Assembly: GCF_020360975.1 (NCBI RefSeq)
Contig: NW_025408668.1
Location: 1,240,001 to 1,304,000 of the forward strand
DNA length: 64,000 nt
Direction of reading: 5' to 3'
From: Hirsutella rhossiliensis
Taxonomy: Eukaryota > Ascomycota > Sordariomycetes > Hypocreales > Ophiocordycipitaceae
Part shown: piece by piece, positions 53,918-64,000 of the stretch
Layout of the letters: the number at the start of each line of letters is the position of its first letter
Numbering within the stretch: position 1 is the stretch's first letter
Translations under genes and position numbers: made by a program
Notes under the pieces: generated by a model
Told to the model about the DNA's origin: nothing
Seen by the model: the letters and a program-made list of their open reading frames with translations, nothing else
The model's database searches: none

Positions 53918-56900
53918 ATGGCCACTCTGCTCAACAAGCCCGACTCCGCCCCTCCTCCTCCTCCCCTGCGCCAGATCCGCTTCGTCAACAACCAAGGCCA
54001 GCCCCCCTCGAAGCGCCGCAGAATCAATGCAGCGTACGTTTGGTCTTTTTCTTTCCTCTTTTTTCCGCCTCCGCCCGCCTCCGGCTCCACCCCGCACTGC
54101 GCCGCCGTGTCCCACTCTCGTCCGCCCTTCGACACTCGACGTCCCTCGCTGACCTGAGCCCCCAGATGCTTGACCTGCCGCCGACGAAAGACGAGATGTG
54201 CTGGCGAGAGGCCCATCTGCTCCACCTGCACCAAGAACGGCCACCAGTGCCTGGGATACCCCGAGGATGCCAGGAAAGACGGCGCCGACCCGCCCGAGCC
54301 CAACAAGCAAGCCGATGAAGAGGATGGCCCCTTGATCGATGACAGCGCCGATGACCAGGACAAGAACCCCATCCCCCCCGAACCTCGTCCGCCCGCCTCG
54401 ACGGCCCGCGCCCCGGCCTCGCAGCCCCCGCCCGGCCCTCCTCGGCCCCTCGACTCCGAACAGGATGCCGACGCCGCCAAGGCCTCGCCGCCGCCCTCGC
54501 GCCATCGCTCTCTCCCCTCGGCCAACACCGACGACACCCCCACCTCGCCCACCCTCCGCCGAAATCACAACCACCGCATCCCCTACTTTCGCTATTTTGG
54601 CCCCACCGCCATCGTCCCCGGCTTCAAGCAAATGGTCGTCTCCGTCCGCGACAGGCGCCGCTCCACCGGTGGCTCGCAGTCCGGCGCCTCTCCCCTCTCC
54701 ACCCCGAGCGGCGTCCGGGGAAGCAGTTGCGCCGCCGGCAGCGACGTCGCCGTCGAGGACTTGCCCGCCTACGACCCCAGCAGCCCCGCCCCGGTCCACC
54801 CCCTCATCATCGGCCTCGTCAAGACCTTCTTCCTCCACCTCGGATGCAACTACCCCTTCTTGAAGCAGCCCAAGTTCCTGCGCCTCGTCATGGAAAAGCG
54901 CGTCGAGCCCATCCTCGTCGACGCCATCTGCGCCCTCGCCGCCCGCTTCTCCGACGCACCCGTCCTGACGGGCGGCAACGACAAGATGCCCAAGACCGAG
55001 CGCGGCCAAGTCTTTGCCCTGAGAGCAAAGCACGCCACCGTCGACACCTTCCCCTGCCCCTCGGTCGGCGCCGTTCAGGCCTGTCTCCTCATGGCCTACG
55101 AGGGCTTCGGCGCAAACCAGGACAGCGCCCTGTGGATGTACCTGGGCCTAGCCATCCGCATGGCCGTCGACCTCGGCCTCCAGAAACGAGTCGGTATCCA
55201 GTACCAGGGCGAAAAGGACCCCTGGTACATGCGGCACCGCAGTCGCGTCAACGGCGAGTCGGAGAGTCCAGAGGAGAAGAAGCACGACGAGGTGGACACG
55301 CTGACCCCGGACGAGCAGCGGGAGGTTGAGCAGGAGCGCATCGATACCTTCTGGGCCGTCTTCATCCTCGACCGCGTCATCTCCTCGGGAACCGGCCGCC
55401 CCGTCACCTTTCGCGAGGACGACTTTGAGCTGCCCTTCCCCGAGCCCTCCATCGACCCGGCCACGGGCTGGCCCGCCCTGTTTCCCATCTTCCTCGAGAT
55501 CATCCACCTCTACGGCCGAGTGTCGGACGTCCTCAACAACATCCATGGCATCCAGGACCTGACCCAGGAGAAGTGGAGCAAGCTCTCCAAGATGGAGCAA
55601 TACCTGACGAGGCTGTACAAGAACTGGGACGCCCGGCTGCAGTTCAACGTCAGCAACTTCAAGGCCTACCTCAGTGTCGGGCAGGGCACGACGTTTATCC
55701 TGCTGCACTTTTGGTTCCACGCCCTCTTCATCGTCCTCCACCAGCCCACGCTCTTGACCCCGTTCGGCGAGCTGCGGAGCGAGCTGCAGCTTCTCTCGGA
55801 CAGCCGGGAGCTCAGCATGAGCAGCGCCAAGACCATCTGCGACATCCTGGCCTTTGCGGACCTCATCGACCCCAAGAGCTTCATCGGGAACCCCTTCACC
55901 AGCCAGCCCATTTACATCGCGGCCTGTGCTTTCCTCATGGAGTCGAGCGCCAACGCCTCGGCCGGCCCATCGAGAGAGGGATCTCCGCCGCACTCTGGGG
56001 CCCCTTCGAGCCGTAACAAGGACCGCGCCAAGGTCGCCGCTGCGGGCTCCTCGAAGCCCTCGCGGCACTCGCTCCTTGCCTCGGCCGCCAACCAAAACTA
56101 CCAACGCTGCTACAACTCCCTGCAGCAGCTACACACGTATTGGGGCGGCGTCAAGTATATCCTGACCGCCCTCGACCAAAAGTCAAAGGGCATCTGGGAC
56201 TGCGAGACGTACACGTCGGAGGAGTACGAGAGCACAAAGGCGCCTCCATCGCGGGCAGGCATCGGCGGGGAGCACAACCATGCGTCTCCCAAGATGGGGG
56301 GCCCACCGCCCATCGCGTGGAGCTTGGCTGGGACGGCCAACTCGCCAAACTCCAACCTCACGCTCATGTACCAGAATTGGAACGCCAACATGATGCCGCC
56401 GGCGCAGCAGCAGCCGCCCATGGCGGGCGTGGCCGCGCAGGCCAGCACCCCGCCCGGCAACATGGTTTACGACCCAATCAGGCAGAGCCTCCCCGCAGAG
56501 GCCGGGGCCATGTACCCCCCCGCGATTCCCCAGGCCAACACGTCGGCGGCGCGCCACTCGCCTCGGTTCGCCAAGCCTCGCAGGCTGTCGGCCATTGCGG
56601 GCAGGCCCGCCTCCGGACAGTTGACGTCGAGCTACGACGGCATGTCGGACGAGGGCGAGGGGCCCAAACTATTTGCCCCCCCGGGCTACACCCCTTCCAG
56701 CCAGCATTCCAGCGGGGGCCTCGAACCATATAACGCGTCCCCCGTGGGCAAAATGGCGGATGCCCATGCCGCCAGCCGCGGCGTGGCCAACACCAACACC
56801 GGCGGCCCGAGCGGCGTCCCGCAGAACGTCTACTACGTCCAGGGCGCGCCATACCCCGCGCCGTGGGGCGTCGGAATGGGCAACATGGATGCCATCACCT

Positions 56901-57052
56901 TTGACAGCCAGGACATTGACATTGGAGCTCTCGGACTGCAGCAGCAAGAGCTGATGAGTGGATGGCTTGATTACATACCAAACGACGTATTGAATATGCT
57001 GGAGAACCACGAGATGGGCCACGCAGCGCAAGGCGGGTCAAGGCCTCACTGA
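53918..57052 (+). CDS. Zn2Cys6 fungal-specific transcription factor
   Basis: Two exons, 53918-54033 and 54166-57052, with a 132-nt intron give 1000 aa. Splicing completes the zinc cluster: Cys40, 43, 50, 57, 60 and 67 (C-x2-C-x6-C-x6-C-x2-C-x6-C) in AACLTCRRRKTRC and CSTCTKNGHQC, preceded by basic SKRRRIN. Pro/Ser-rich linker sequence follows. A fungal-specific transcription factor domain starts near 240 (HPLIIGLVKTFFLHLGCNYPF) and includes the typical RIDTFWAVFILDRVISSGTGRP segment. The C-terminal 250 residues are disordered and Pro/Gln/Ser-rich, ending with an acidic-hydrophobic stretch (DSQDIDIGALGLQQQEL, DYIPNDVLNMLE) that could be an activation domain. It is nuclear and binds CGG-type DNA by family knowledge. 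The target pathway is not recognised. The start ATG is in good context (gccATGGcc). Confidence 0.9.
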
Positions 57053-57810
57053 TGTGCAGAGGCGGTGATGACACGTTATGACTTTTCTTTCTTCATATTT
57101 GACCACTTATTTGATTCTTCCTTGATCTGTTGACCGCAAGCGCACGGACACATGCATATATACCATGGCTGGCCGGGCGCAGGATGAAAGCGAAAAAAAG
57201 ACCGTTGACTGCCTGGCATGGCGTTGATTTTTGACCCGGTTCTTGTGGCGGCTTTCCCCAGACTCGTCGGCCACGACGCGGCGGTGGGTTGAGGAATACA
57301 ATGGGGGGCTCTTTGACAACAAGGGGACGCGCGACGTCAGCATGCATGTCTTGACGAGTCGTAAGTTATATAATGTCTGGTCGTATCTGGCCGGGGCCGG
57401 CTTGCTGGTGACGAACGAGTTAGTTCCATCTCGGGGGTTGGAGTTTGCATGTGCCGCGTCTAGCGAATGGTTTGTTGTATGAGACGAACTCTGCATGACG
57501 GGGCGTCAATCAATTATCCGTTAATTAATTATCATGTGTGTCATTTCGAGAGAGGGGAGGGGGAGTGAGTGTGGGGGCCCTGGGGGGAGGACGAGAAGCA
57601 CATCTCGGGTGGGGCTGGGAAAGCTCGGGAGAAATCTCATCTCGTCAATCCGAGTCCCATGGCGAGATGACCTCGAGATGCCCTCGAGATGCCCTCGAGA
57701 TGCCCTCGAGATGCCCTCGACCTCCCCTCGACTTGCCCTCGACTTGCCTTCGACTTGCCCTCGACTTGCCCTCGACTTGCCCTCGAACTCACTCAGTCGC
57801 CCCATTCCCG
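57053..57810. other. Intergenic region ahead of the lipoate ligase gene
   Basis: About 760 bases include the 3' flank of the transcription factor gene, an AT-rich patch at 57508-57535, a G-rich block, and the 11-bp repeat array ending 23 bases before the ligase ATG. Confidence 0.5.
57667..57787 (+). repeat. Eleven tandem 11-bp units upstream of the lipoate ligase ATG
   Basis: Exactly eleven 11-base units occur. The first five read ATGNCCTCGAG/C and the later ones TTGCCCTCGAC or close variants. The array switches from CTCGAG-containing to CTCGAC-containing units midway. It ends 23 bases before the start codon, so it is probably in the 5' UTR or core promoter. The 11-bp period is close to one helical turn. 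Confidence 0.9.
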
Positions 57811-59098
57811 ATGCGCCCCGTGGCCCGCCATGGCCCGTCATGGCTCCGCACGACGACGACGCCTCTTCTCACGCCCGCTCGCTTCTTCTCTGGGCCCCTC
57901 GGCCGTAGCCTTCGCGCCTTCTCCACCGAGGCGGCGGCCCATCCCGCCAACAAGATCCAGGTCTACCTGTCCCGCAGCGCCGACCCGCTGCTGAACCTCT
58001 CCGTCGAGCACCGCCTCCTCCAGGTCACGCCGCCCGACTCGACGGTGCTGCTGCTCTACGTCAATGCCCCCTCGGTCGTCTTCGGCCGCAACCAGAACCC
58101 CTGGCTCGAGGCCAGCCTGTCGCGCCTTGCGCGTCTCGCCCGGGGCGCCGACGCACCGGCCGCCCTCGGCCCCGTCCAGCTGGTCCGTCGCCGCTCCGGG
58201 GGCGGCACCGTCTTCCACGACGCCGGCAACGTCAACTTTGGCGTCATCTGCCCGCCCGCCGCCTTTGACCGCGACAGGTACGCCCGGATGGTCGTGCGCG
58301 CCCTCCACGCCTTGGGACGACCGTCGACGCGCGTCAACGCCCGCCACGACATTGTCGTCGACGGCGCGGCCGGCGCCTCCTTTAAAGTCTCGGGCTCGGC
58401 GTACAAGCTCACTCGCCTGCGCTCCCTGCACCACGGCACCTGTCTCCTGCGCAGCCCCAACCTCGACGCCATCTCGGGCTTGCTGCGCTCGCCGGCGGAG
58501 CCCTTTATCAAGGCCCGCGGCGTCGACAGCGTTCGGAGCCCCGTCCGGAACCTCGACCTCGACTGTGCCGATTTCGAGGACGCAGTCGTCGAGCAGTTTC
58601 GCCGCGTGCACGGCCATGTCCACCTCCAGGCTGACTTTGACGGCGGCGCCTTGGATGTTGAGAGGATCCGCTCGGGCTACGAGGAGCTGCAGTCCCCGAA
58701 ATGGACCTACGGACAGACGCCGCGCTTCTCATTCTGCACTCATCCATTCCCAGAGGACCCTCGCCCGCGGCCACGGCTGCCATTTGATGTACGTGTCACC
58801 CCTCCTCAAAAGTTTAAATGAGGATGAAGGAGGATTGTAAAAGACGTTCCTCTGCATCAAGGCCCTGACCGTCGCACAGCTCAAAGTACGCTTCGAAGCT
58901 CGGCACGGCCTAATCGACGAGTTCGACGTCCAAGGGGGAAGTCACCGCGTCGACGCAAGCGCCCTGGTTGGTCTTGACCTGCACCGCGTACGTGACTGGT
59001 CAGAGCGGCTTGCTCAGGCCGGCTTGGGCGACGCGGATGCCGCCGAGGTCGGCGCTTGGATGAACAAGGTGCTAGGCGCCGATTTTACCAGCGCTTGA
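57811..59098 (+). CDS. AIM22: Mitochondrial lipoate-protein ligase A-like (AIM22 type)
   Basis: Two exons, 57811-58788 and 58844-59098, joined by a 55-nt phase-0 intron, give 410 aa, very close to yeast Aim22. Residues 1-45 are Arg/Ser-rich without acidic residues, a mitochondrial targeting peptide. The ligase core has the motif RRRSGGGTVFHDAGNVNFGV (127-146) and the lysine motif ASFKVSGSAYK with catalytic Lys192. The second exon, which has no usable ATG, supplies the C-terminal accessory domain (FEARHGLIDEFDVQGGS to the end). It attaches lipoate or octanoate to mitochondrial dehydrogenase E2 and glycine cleavage H proteins. The open frame extends upstream through the 11-bp repeats to non-ATG codons; the ATG at 57811 is chosen because it starts the targeting peptide. 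A model stopping at 58821 would lose the C-terminal domain. Confidence 0.9.
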
Positions 59099-59399
59099 GG
59101 TCTTGCGCTTGCGCAGACTGCCGCCTTTTTGCGGCATCGCGCTTCAGAGTATGTTGATGCCTCGGGGGCAGCAGCGCAGAAGCTCCGGAGCAGTCTTTCT
59201 CAGCTACTTGGCTCGGTCTTGAGGCTCACTGAGATCGGCCGTATCGAGGGCTATTCCAAGTTATGGGAAATTAAAGGGACACTGTGGTCCACGCACGCAG
59301 GGTCTGGCAGACGGAGTGGTCAAGTGCGGGATGGCCATCTGATTGTGCTCGGCAAGTTATACATACCTACTCATTCCGGGGAGAGATGCACCTTCAACG
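59099..59399. other. 3' flank of the lipoate ligase gene
   Basis: Nothing recognised. A plus-strand frame from the non-start region at 59129 has no motif. Confidence 0.35.
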
Positions 59400-59419
59400 A
59401 GCCATGGCGCTCCTTGTTG

Positions 59420-60375
59420 TCTCAACGTCTGACTTCCAGGACAGTCATCGTCCAATGTCTTGGAGTCGCCATACATCGTGCCGTGCCGGCCTCTGCCGCC
59501 TTCCACGTCTGGCTTCCAAGAGAGCGCCCGACGCTGGCACTCAAGTTGACCAGCGGATCTCTCCCATGGAACCTCTTTCTTCCTTAACAATAAGTCAGCA
59601 AAGAGGCAGCCGAGTTGCTTGTTCAGATTGTCTTAGTCTGGCTCATGACTTGACCTAAGCCGAGATAGAGAGAAAGACAAGAGCCTCGTGACAACTTCCT
59701 GCGGTAAAGGCTCCATAGAAGCCTCGTTAAAGCGATATTCCTGGTCTGCCTATACAATCAGATACCTTTTGATGGCTCCGGCGGATGTGGCGGATCTCTC
59801 ACCCCCTCAAGGACAGAGACTAGACGACAGATCGAAAATACTGCCACAAGTGACTCTTCGAGTTCTGTTGGCGGCGGTGACAACAGTGCTGTTTCAAAGT
59901 ATCTTGCCTGACCATATTCTTCCTTTTCGGTCAGGTCTTCGTCTTATTGTTTGTCTGCATAGGCAAAGATAGTGCTTTTGGCGTCGTCTCAATCTCTTCC
60001 AATGTCTAAAGATTAATATGTAGACTTTCTGGGACTTCGACCGGCTGTATAAGCTTGATGACAGTATCTAGCAGCTTAGGCTGTATGTGTTGTCTATCAA
60101 AGAAGGCACTTTCATCAAAGATAATAGCCCTAGTCAAGATAAACTTTCCATTCTATATGACCCCGATCTCTCGGCACCTCCGTTCTGGGCCGGATATTGG
60201 CGGCCGACTTTTATGTCGTTATTCTTTGTTGCCTCAGCCAGCCTCGGGCCGTCTTGGTGAAAAGTTCGCCATCTGATCGTATGGCCTTGGTACGAAACCC
60301 GTGCCTATTTTTCATCCAGTCCACAGAGTCCTTTAGACAGCTAGGCTTCCTTGGTCCGATCCGTGGGTCCGCGTG
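59420..60375 (-). pseudogene. Decayed Ty1/copia-type retrotransposon integrase fragment
   Basis: Read on the minus strand from 60375, the sequence gives integrase pieces typical of copia elements. They are FHADPRIGPRKPSCLKD, VDWMKNRHGFRTKAIRSDG, ELFTKTARGWLRQQ, then after stops and a frame change PAQNGGAERSG (around 60165), and TRAIIFDESAFFD (around 60125). Further down, RNIAFNEASMEPLPQEV (about 59720) and short pieces fit the linker towards reverse transcriptase. Part of the integrase between GGAERSG and TRAIIFDE is missing. Many stops exist and no LTR was found. It is a dead fragment. Confidence 0.78.
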
Positions 60376-60415
60376 AAATAGGAGAGGACCATGCCTGGAT
60401 AGGCATCTCTTCGCT

Positions 60416-60810
60416 CCCAGCCCACGTCGGCGCTGACGGCCCTCGTGCTGGCCGCGGACGTGCCCAACGCCAACGCCACGCAGCTGGCCAAGGCCTACCG
60501 GGCGACCTCGGTGCCGCACCTGGCCCCGGGCTCTCACTTCTTCCACTGCCACGGCCTGGCCGTGGCGCTCCTCTTCATGGGCGTCATCTCGCTGACGCAC
60601 GAGCACCGCCAGCCCGCCAACCTGCGGTGCCGGAAGCGCTACCGGCTGACGAACCGCGGCGTCGTCTGCCTCGTCCTCTTCCTCCTGCCGCTGGCCCGCG
60701 AGCTGCGGTCTCTGGACCTCATCTCCATCTCTCTCGGCCTGTCGGCGTGGGTTCTTCTGTTTGAGCTGTGGAGCAAGTCGTGCAAGGGCCAGTCTTTTAT
60801 CGGGAATTAG
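60416..60810 (+). pseudogene. 5'-truncated gene for an LtrA-like (low temperature requirement A) membrane protein
   Basis: An uninterrupted GC-rich frame runs from about 60416 to a stop at 60808-60810. It lacks a start and has a stop just upstream (60400). It encodes the C-terminal part of a fungal LtrA-like membrane protein: TSALTALVLAADVPNANATQ, HLAPGSHFFHCHGLAVALLF, NLRCRKRYRLTNRGVVCLVL, then SLDLISISLGLSAWVLLFEL and a short polar tail. Three hydrophobic helices remain. The 5' break lies about 40 bases from the copia integrase relic, which points the other way, so the retroelement or a rearrangement around it probably removed the front of the gene. The frame is still clean, so truncation looks recent. 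Confidence 0.7.
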
Positions 60811-62273
60811 CAGTGGGAAAAGGGTTCCGGCTTGAATCGGGCTTGAGAGAAGACGCCGATTAAGCAAACGTGCCGGGATCTCGCAATGACTTCAGCCTGG
60901 ACGGCATGGAGTTGAAGAACAATGGTAAGACTGATGTATAGCGACTTTGACCACCAAGTGCCGTCCCCGACGCGGCCATGGGATGAATAGCAAAAGTCTA
61001 TGACTGAATGGAAGCCTTAATATGCGTCTCTTCTTCACTGTAAAAAAGACGGACGAAGAACGGAGCCGCCATCACAGCGCCATGTCGACAAACAACGCAC
61101 GTTGGCACGATTCCGGGCCGTACAATGAACGGCAGCCACTGAATATCCAGCATGTTGCCTGAGCCGCACCCTTTGTCGTGATACACACTTAGCTCGCTGT
61201 GGAACAACCAGACGAGCTCGGCTATTTCAGTCAAGGCTAGGAGACGTCGGGTCCATCCGTCCAATCAAAAATAAGCCGCCTTGCCGCGTCTTTCAGAGAG
61301 AGAGCATGAACACCCCACCATCTCCTCCATCACCAGGCAGCACAGCAAACCCTCTCTCTTTCTTCACAGCAGGCAGCACGGGAAAACCTAGGTGCGCTGT
61401 CCGTTCACCAGCTGGGCGGCCGCAGGCCGAACAGCCCAAGTGCAAGCCATGGCCGAGAACCACGAGCGCCTCAGGCACCGCCGCCGCCACGCCCGGCTCG
61501 CGCGGACGTTGTCGTGGCCCCCAGCACCGAATACGCGCTGCCCAAGTTCCACGCACGGCCACCGAGTCGGAAGTGCCCGCCGCCGGCCCCGCTGACGGCC
61601 CCACCAGCTCGGCCGGAAGGATTCCCGCCGCCCCGCAGCCGGCGGCGGCATCTTCGGAACGGTCTCTGGGAAGCTCGACCGGTCGCCCGACGCGCCGCCA
61701 GTCTGGCCTTCTCTAAGTGCAGCCTGGGAAGAAGGCTTCCGCCTCCGCAATCCGCCCTCAGACTAGACAGAGTGCAATGGCTGCGGCATGAGAGAGCAAC
61801 GCTTGGACTCGGCCGCTGGGGAACAAAGCCGGCCAAGTAAAAGGGAAACTCCATGTGTCTGTCTGTCTGTTTGGAAACGACACGAGTGGGAAGCGAGACG
61901 TCGAGCGATAATATTTATAGCTATATAAAGATCTAGTAAGTATATAAAAAAGAGCTCTTAGCTAGGTTAAACAATAAAGCCTATCTAGATAGAGAAACGA
62001 CCATATTAACACTCCGTACGTCCTTAGAACTGCGTGCTCTAGAGACGCCTCGCCGTACGCTCTTTATGCAGCTTCCTGAACGTCCCAGGAATCATACCTC
62101 AATTGCGGGCCAACGCCACATCAGCCATTATCAACCTTTGTTCGTGTAAAGCAGCCACGAGCGGGTCCCCGTCCTTCGATTCACTGACCAAACTCTGCTC
62201 TGTGAATTTGCACTCCAACAATGGCACCTGGGCCACCTTCTACCCTCTGTTCATCCCATGTCCACCTCTTGCC
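60811..62273. other. Intergenic region with GC-rich segment and AT-rich island
   Basis: A GC-rich part (about 61300-61850) has frames on both strands of protein-like composition but no recognised family; it may be another gene remnant. An AT-rich island (about 61905-62010) follows, then the promoter of the 2EXR gene. Confidence 0.4.
61905..62010. other. AT-rich island, possible RIP-mutated repeat remnant
   Basis: About 105 bases of strongly AT-biased sequence, rich in TA steps (tatagctatataaag, tatataaaaaag), are embedded in GC-rich DNA. C-to-T mutated repeats of fungi look like this. It is too short to name the source. Confidence 0.4.
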
Positions 62274-63716
62274 ATGGCCACCTCATCCAGGGACGTGGAC
62301 GCCGTTGACCGCGAGACCGAGGCTTACAACGAACTCATGGACAACGGCGGCCGGCCGTCGCACCCGCTCGAGCTGCTCCAGACCATTGTCGAAGCACCCG
62401 GCGAGTATCGTGATATCCTGTCCTACTGGCAGAGCCACCCAAATCAGTGGCAGGTCTTCCGCAAGCAGTTGTCAGCCTGGAAAAATTTCCAAGCCTTTCA
62501 GATGAGATCGAGGGAGGCACCGAAGTTTTTCCCCAACTACGTCTACAGCGTCGAGGCCGACTTGGCCCGCAACGGCTTCAACTGCCCCACGTCGTCTGTT
62601 TCCATGTCCGTTGCCCTCAAGCACGACCTGAGCCTCCAAGGCAAGTTGGAAACTTGGATTGAGTATTTGTGTTACCTATATCGCGAGCAAGAGCTGCGCC
62701 AGGAGGATTTGGACCAGCATAGAGGAGGCTACGGGATTGCCTTGCGCGATCTGCGGGAGTCTGGCGTTCTGGGGACGCACGAGACGGACGAAGACACGCT
62801 GGAACGTCTCAGCGACCCGGCGGGCATGGAGACGGCCCGACTCATGGTCGAGAGGTGCCGCCACACCAAGTTTGCTGGTGGCAATCCTAAAAGCGAATCA
62901 AGAGAAACCCGGAAGATTCTGAAGCGCATTGACAAGCGGATTGACTGCATGACCCAGTTCTCCAGGGACAGTTGCCAGTACCGCTCCGCGCGAGACGCCA
63001 TCGATCATCACGGGACGCTGGTCCGCTGGGTTCTCGCGCAAATCTCCCTGATCGGCAAGGAGACGCGGGCGGCGGCTCCAGAACAAGGTCCCTCTACCTT
63101 TGAGTCGTTCTTGAGACTGCCGTGCGAGATCCGGCGCCAGATCTGGCTCGAGAGCCCCCCCGTCGGGCCCCAGGCGCATTTCTTCGACATAATCAACCAC
63201 CCGCGCAAGCGCAACATGGCTCACCTCTGGTCGTCCAGCGAATTCGGCGTGCGCGCGACACGGGCGCGAGACTCGGGCTACCTCCCTGTTTACGCCCTGC
63301 TGGCAGCGTGCCGAGATTCCCGGCTCTTGGTGGCAGCGCACTACAGACAGCTGGGTGGTGGTGCCGGCGCCAATGAGGCACATGACAGGTGGTGCGAGCC
63401 CGAGAATCCATTCGGCAACTTCGAAACCTTTAATTGGATTCCCGCCCATGACCTCGTCGTCCTGTGCTTCCCGCCCCGGCAGGCCCAGCTGCCGTCTGCC
63501 AACGCCCTGACCCTCGACCGGGGGCCAGCCCGCCGCGTCGGCATCCTGGTGACCGAGGAAATGTACTTCCAATGGGGATATGGTCTTGATTACAATGGCC
63601 GTCGTCCCGAATCAACGGGGAACGGCTGGAACCAGGGCCCGGTCCAGGAGATATTCCCTGTTCAAGTACCCGACCACGACGGGTCGCAGATCGGGTTGAT
63701 CCCCGATTATCTCTAA
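62274..63716 (+). CDS. 2EXR-domain protein
   Basis: A single exon encodes 480 aa from the ATG at 62274 (gccATGGcc); the open frame extends 57 codons upstream without an ATG. The N-terminal half is helical (LELLQTIVEAPGEYRDILSYW and following) and unrecognised. The 2EXR domain begins near residue 274 with FESFLRLPCEIRRQIW, continues with the second signature LLAACRDSR (about 340), and ends with FNWIPAHDLVVLCFPP near 390. This family is common and expanded in Pezizomycotina. Its biochemical function is unknown; members are often compared with F-box-like or substrate-recognition proteins. There is no signal peptide or membrane segment. Confidence 0.8.
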   Translation: MATSSRDVDAVDRETEAYNELMDNGGRPSHPLELLQTIVEAPGEYRDILSYWQSHPNQWQVFRKQLSAWKNFQAFQMRSREAPKFFPNYVYSVEADLARNGFNCPTSSVSMSVALKHDLSLQGKLETWIEYLCYLYREQELRQEDLDQHRGGYGIALRDLRESGVLGTHETDEDTLERLSDPAGMETARLMVERCRHTKFAGGNPKSESRETRKILKRIDKRIDCMTQFSRDSCQYRSARDAIDHHGTLVRWVLAQISLIGKETRAAAPEQGPSTFESFLRLPCEIRRQIWLESPPVGPQAHFFDIINHPRKRNMAHLWSSSEFGVRATRARDSGYLPVYALLAACRDSRLLVAAHYRQLGGGAGANEAHDRWCEPENPFGNFETFNWIPAHDLVVLCFPPRQAQLPSANALTLDRGPARRVGILVTEEMYFQWGYGLDYNGRRPESTGNGWNQGPVQEIFPVQVPDHDGSQIGLIPDYL

Positions 63717-64000
63717 GGCCCTTCGCGGTGGAGGCGCATCGAGCAGCGAACAAACAACTGGGACCGGCCAAGCCGTCTCGAACAATGGTGACGCCGGGTC
63801 AACAGCTACCGGCGGTGGAGGAGGCATCAAGACGCTTCATGTCATCGTCGAGGGGTTACAGAGCTTTCACAGGGCATCCAAAGGCGGACGCATAACGAGT
63901 GTCTCGCCCTACGGCCGCCTGAGTTGGTTTTTCCAGAGGCCACTGCCGTACTTGAGGGTGAACGAATGGCGTCGTGTTGGTGGGAAGCCCCGGGTGCGGC
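63717..64000. other. Downstream flank with an open plus-strand frame to the window end
   Basis: After the 2EXR stop, a different plus frame is open from about 63702 to the window edge. It reads SSSEQTTGTGQAVSNNG, a Gly run, then KTLHVIVEGLQSFHRA. It could be part of another gene or chance; no start or motif is visible. Confidence 0.25.

Noticed and set aside
53491..55033. Long minus-strand frames opposite the Zn2Cys6 gene
   Set aside because: They are antisense shadows of the GC-rich coding strand and are dominated by Gly/Arg/Val.
1..64000. CRISPR arrays, rRNA genes and bacterial operons
   Set aside because: No direct-repeat/spacer pattern, rRNA core sequence or operon layout is present; the window is fungal nuclear DNA.

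Overview
The window reads as nuclear DNA of a filamentous ascomycete, most likely a Sordariomycete and probably Hypocreales. Genes are split by short GT-AG introns (45-87 nt, one of about 400 nt) with CTRAY-like branch points. Coding regions are GC-rich, promoters are CT-rich, and the gene set is fungal: Zn2Cys6 regulator, 2EXR protein, PIN4-type RNA-binding protein, EDC4-like decapping scaffold and a bifunctional-type chorismate synthase. No species is claimed.

Left part (1-12 kb): a partial unrecognised gene leaves the window at base 1. It is followed by a three-exon protein kinase, a four-exon MFS transporter, the relic of an ABC transporter second nucleotide-binding domain, histone H2A.Z, and a single-exon protein with a Ulp1/C48-like fold whose catalytic His and Cys are replaced.

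Housekeeping block (13.5-40 kb): chorismate synthase (ARO2), PIN4-like RRM protein, EDC4-like scaffold, a small conserved membrane protein, a large acidic single-span protein, a small Cys-containing secreted protein, and a Cys-rich single-span surface protein. PIN4 and EDC4 converge on the same intergenic region, and both relatives act in post-transcriptional mRNA control.

Decayed and mobile part (40.7-48.6 kb): a gene-poor, lower-GC stretch with an ankyrin-like fragment, then a complete hAT-type DNA transposon. The transposon has 18-bp perfect terminal inverted repeats and an 8-bp target duplication, and its transposase is broken by several single-base shifts.

Right part (48.6-64 kb): a 5.3-kb promoter region packed with TACTGTA/TACAGTA motifs leads into a 1000-aa Zn2Cys6 transcription factor. 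Next comes a mitochondrial lipoate-protein ligase, preceded by a tandem array of exactly eleven 11-bp units. Beyond it, a decayed Ty1/copia integrase lies head to head against a 5'-truncated LtrA-like membrane protein gene, followed by an AT-rich island and a 2EXR-domain gene.

Many annotated starts are internal ATGs: several long open frames extend upstream through non-ATG codons. Exon boundaries were placed by eye from splice sites and conserved protein context, without alignment tools.
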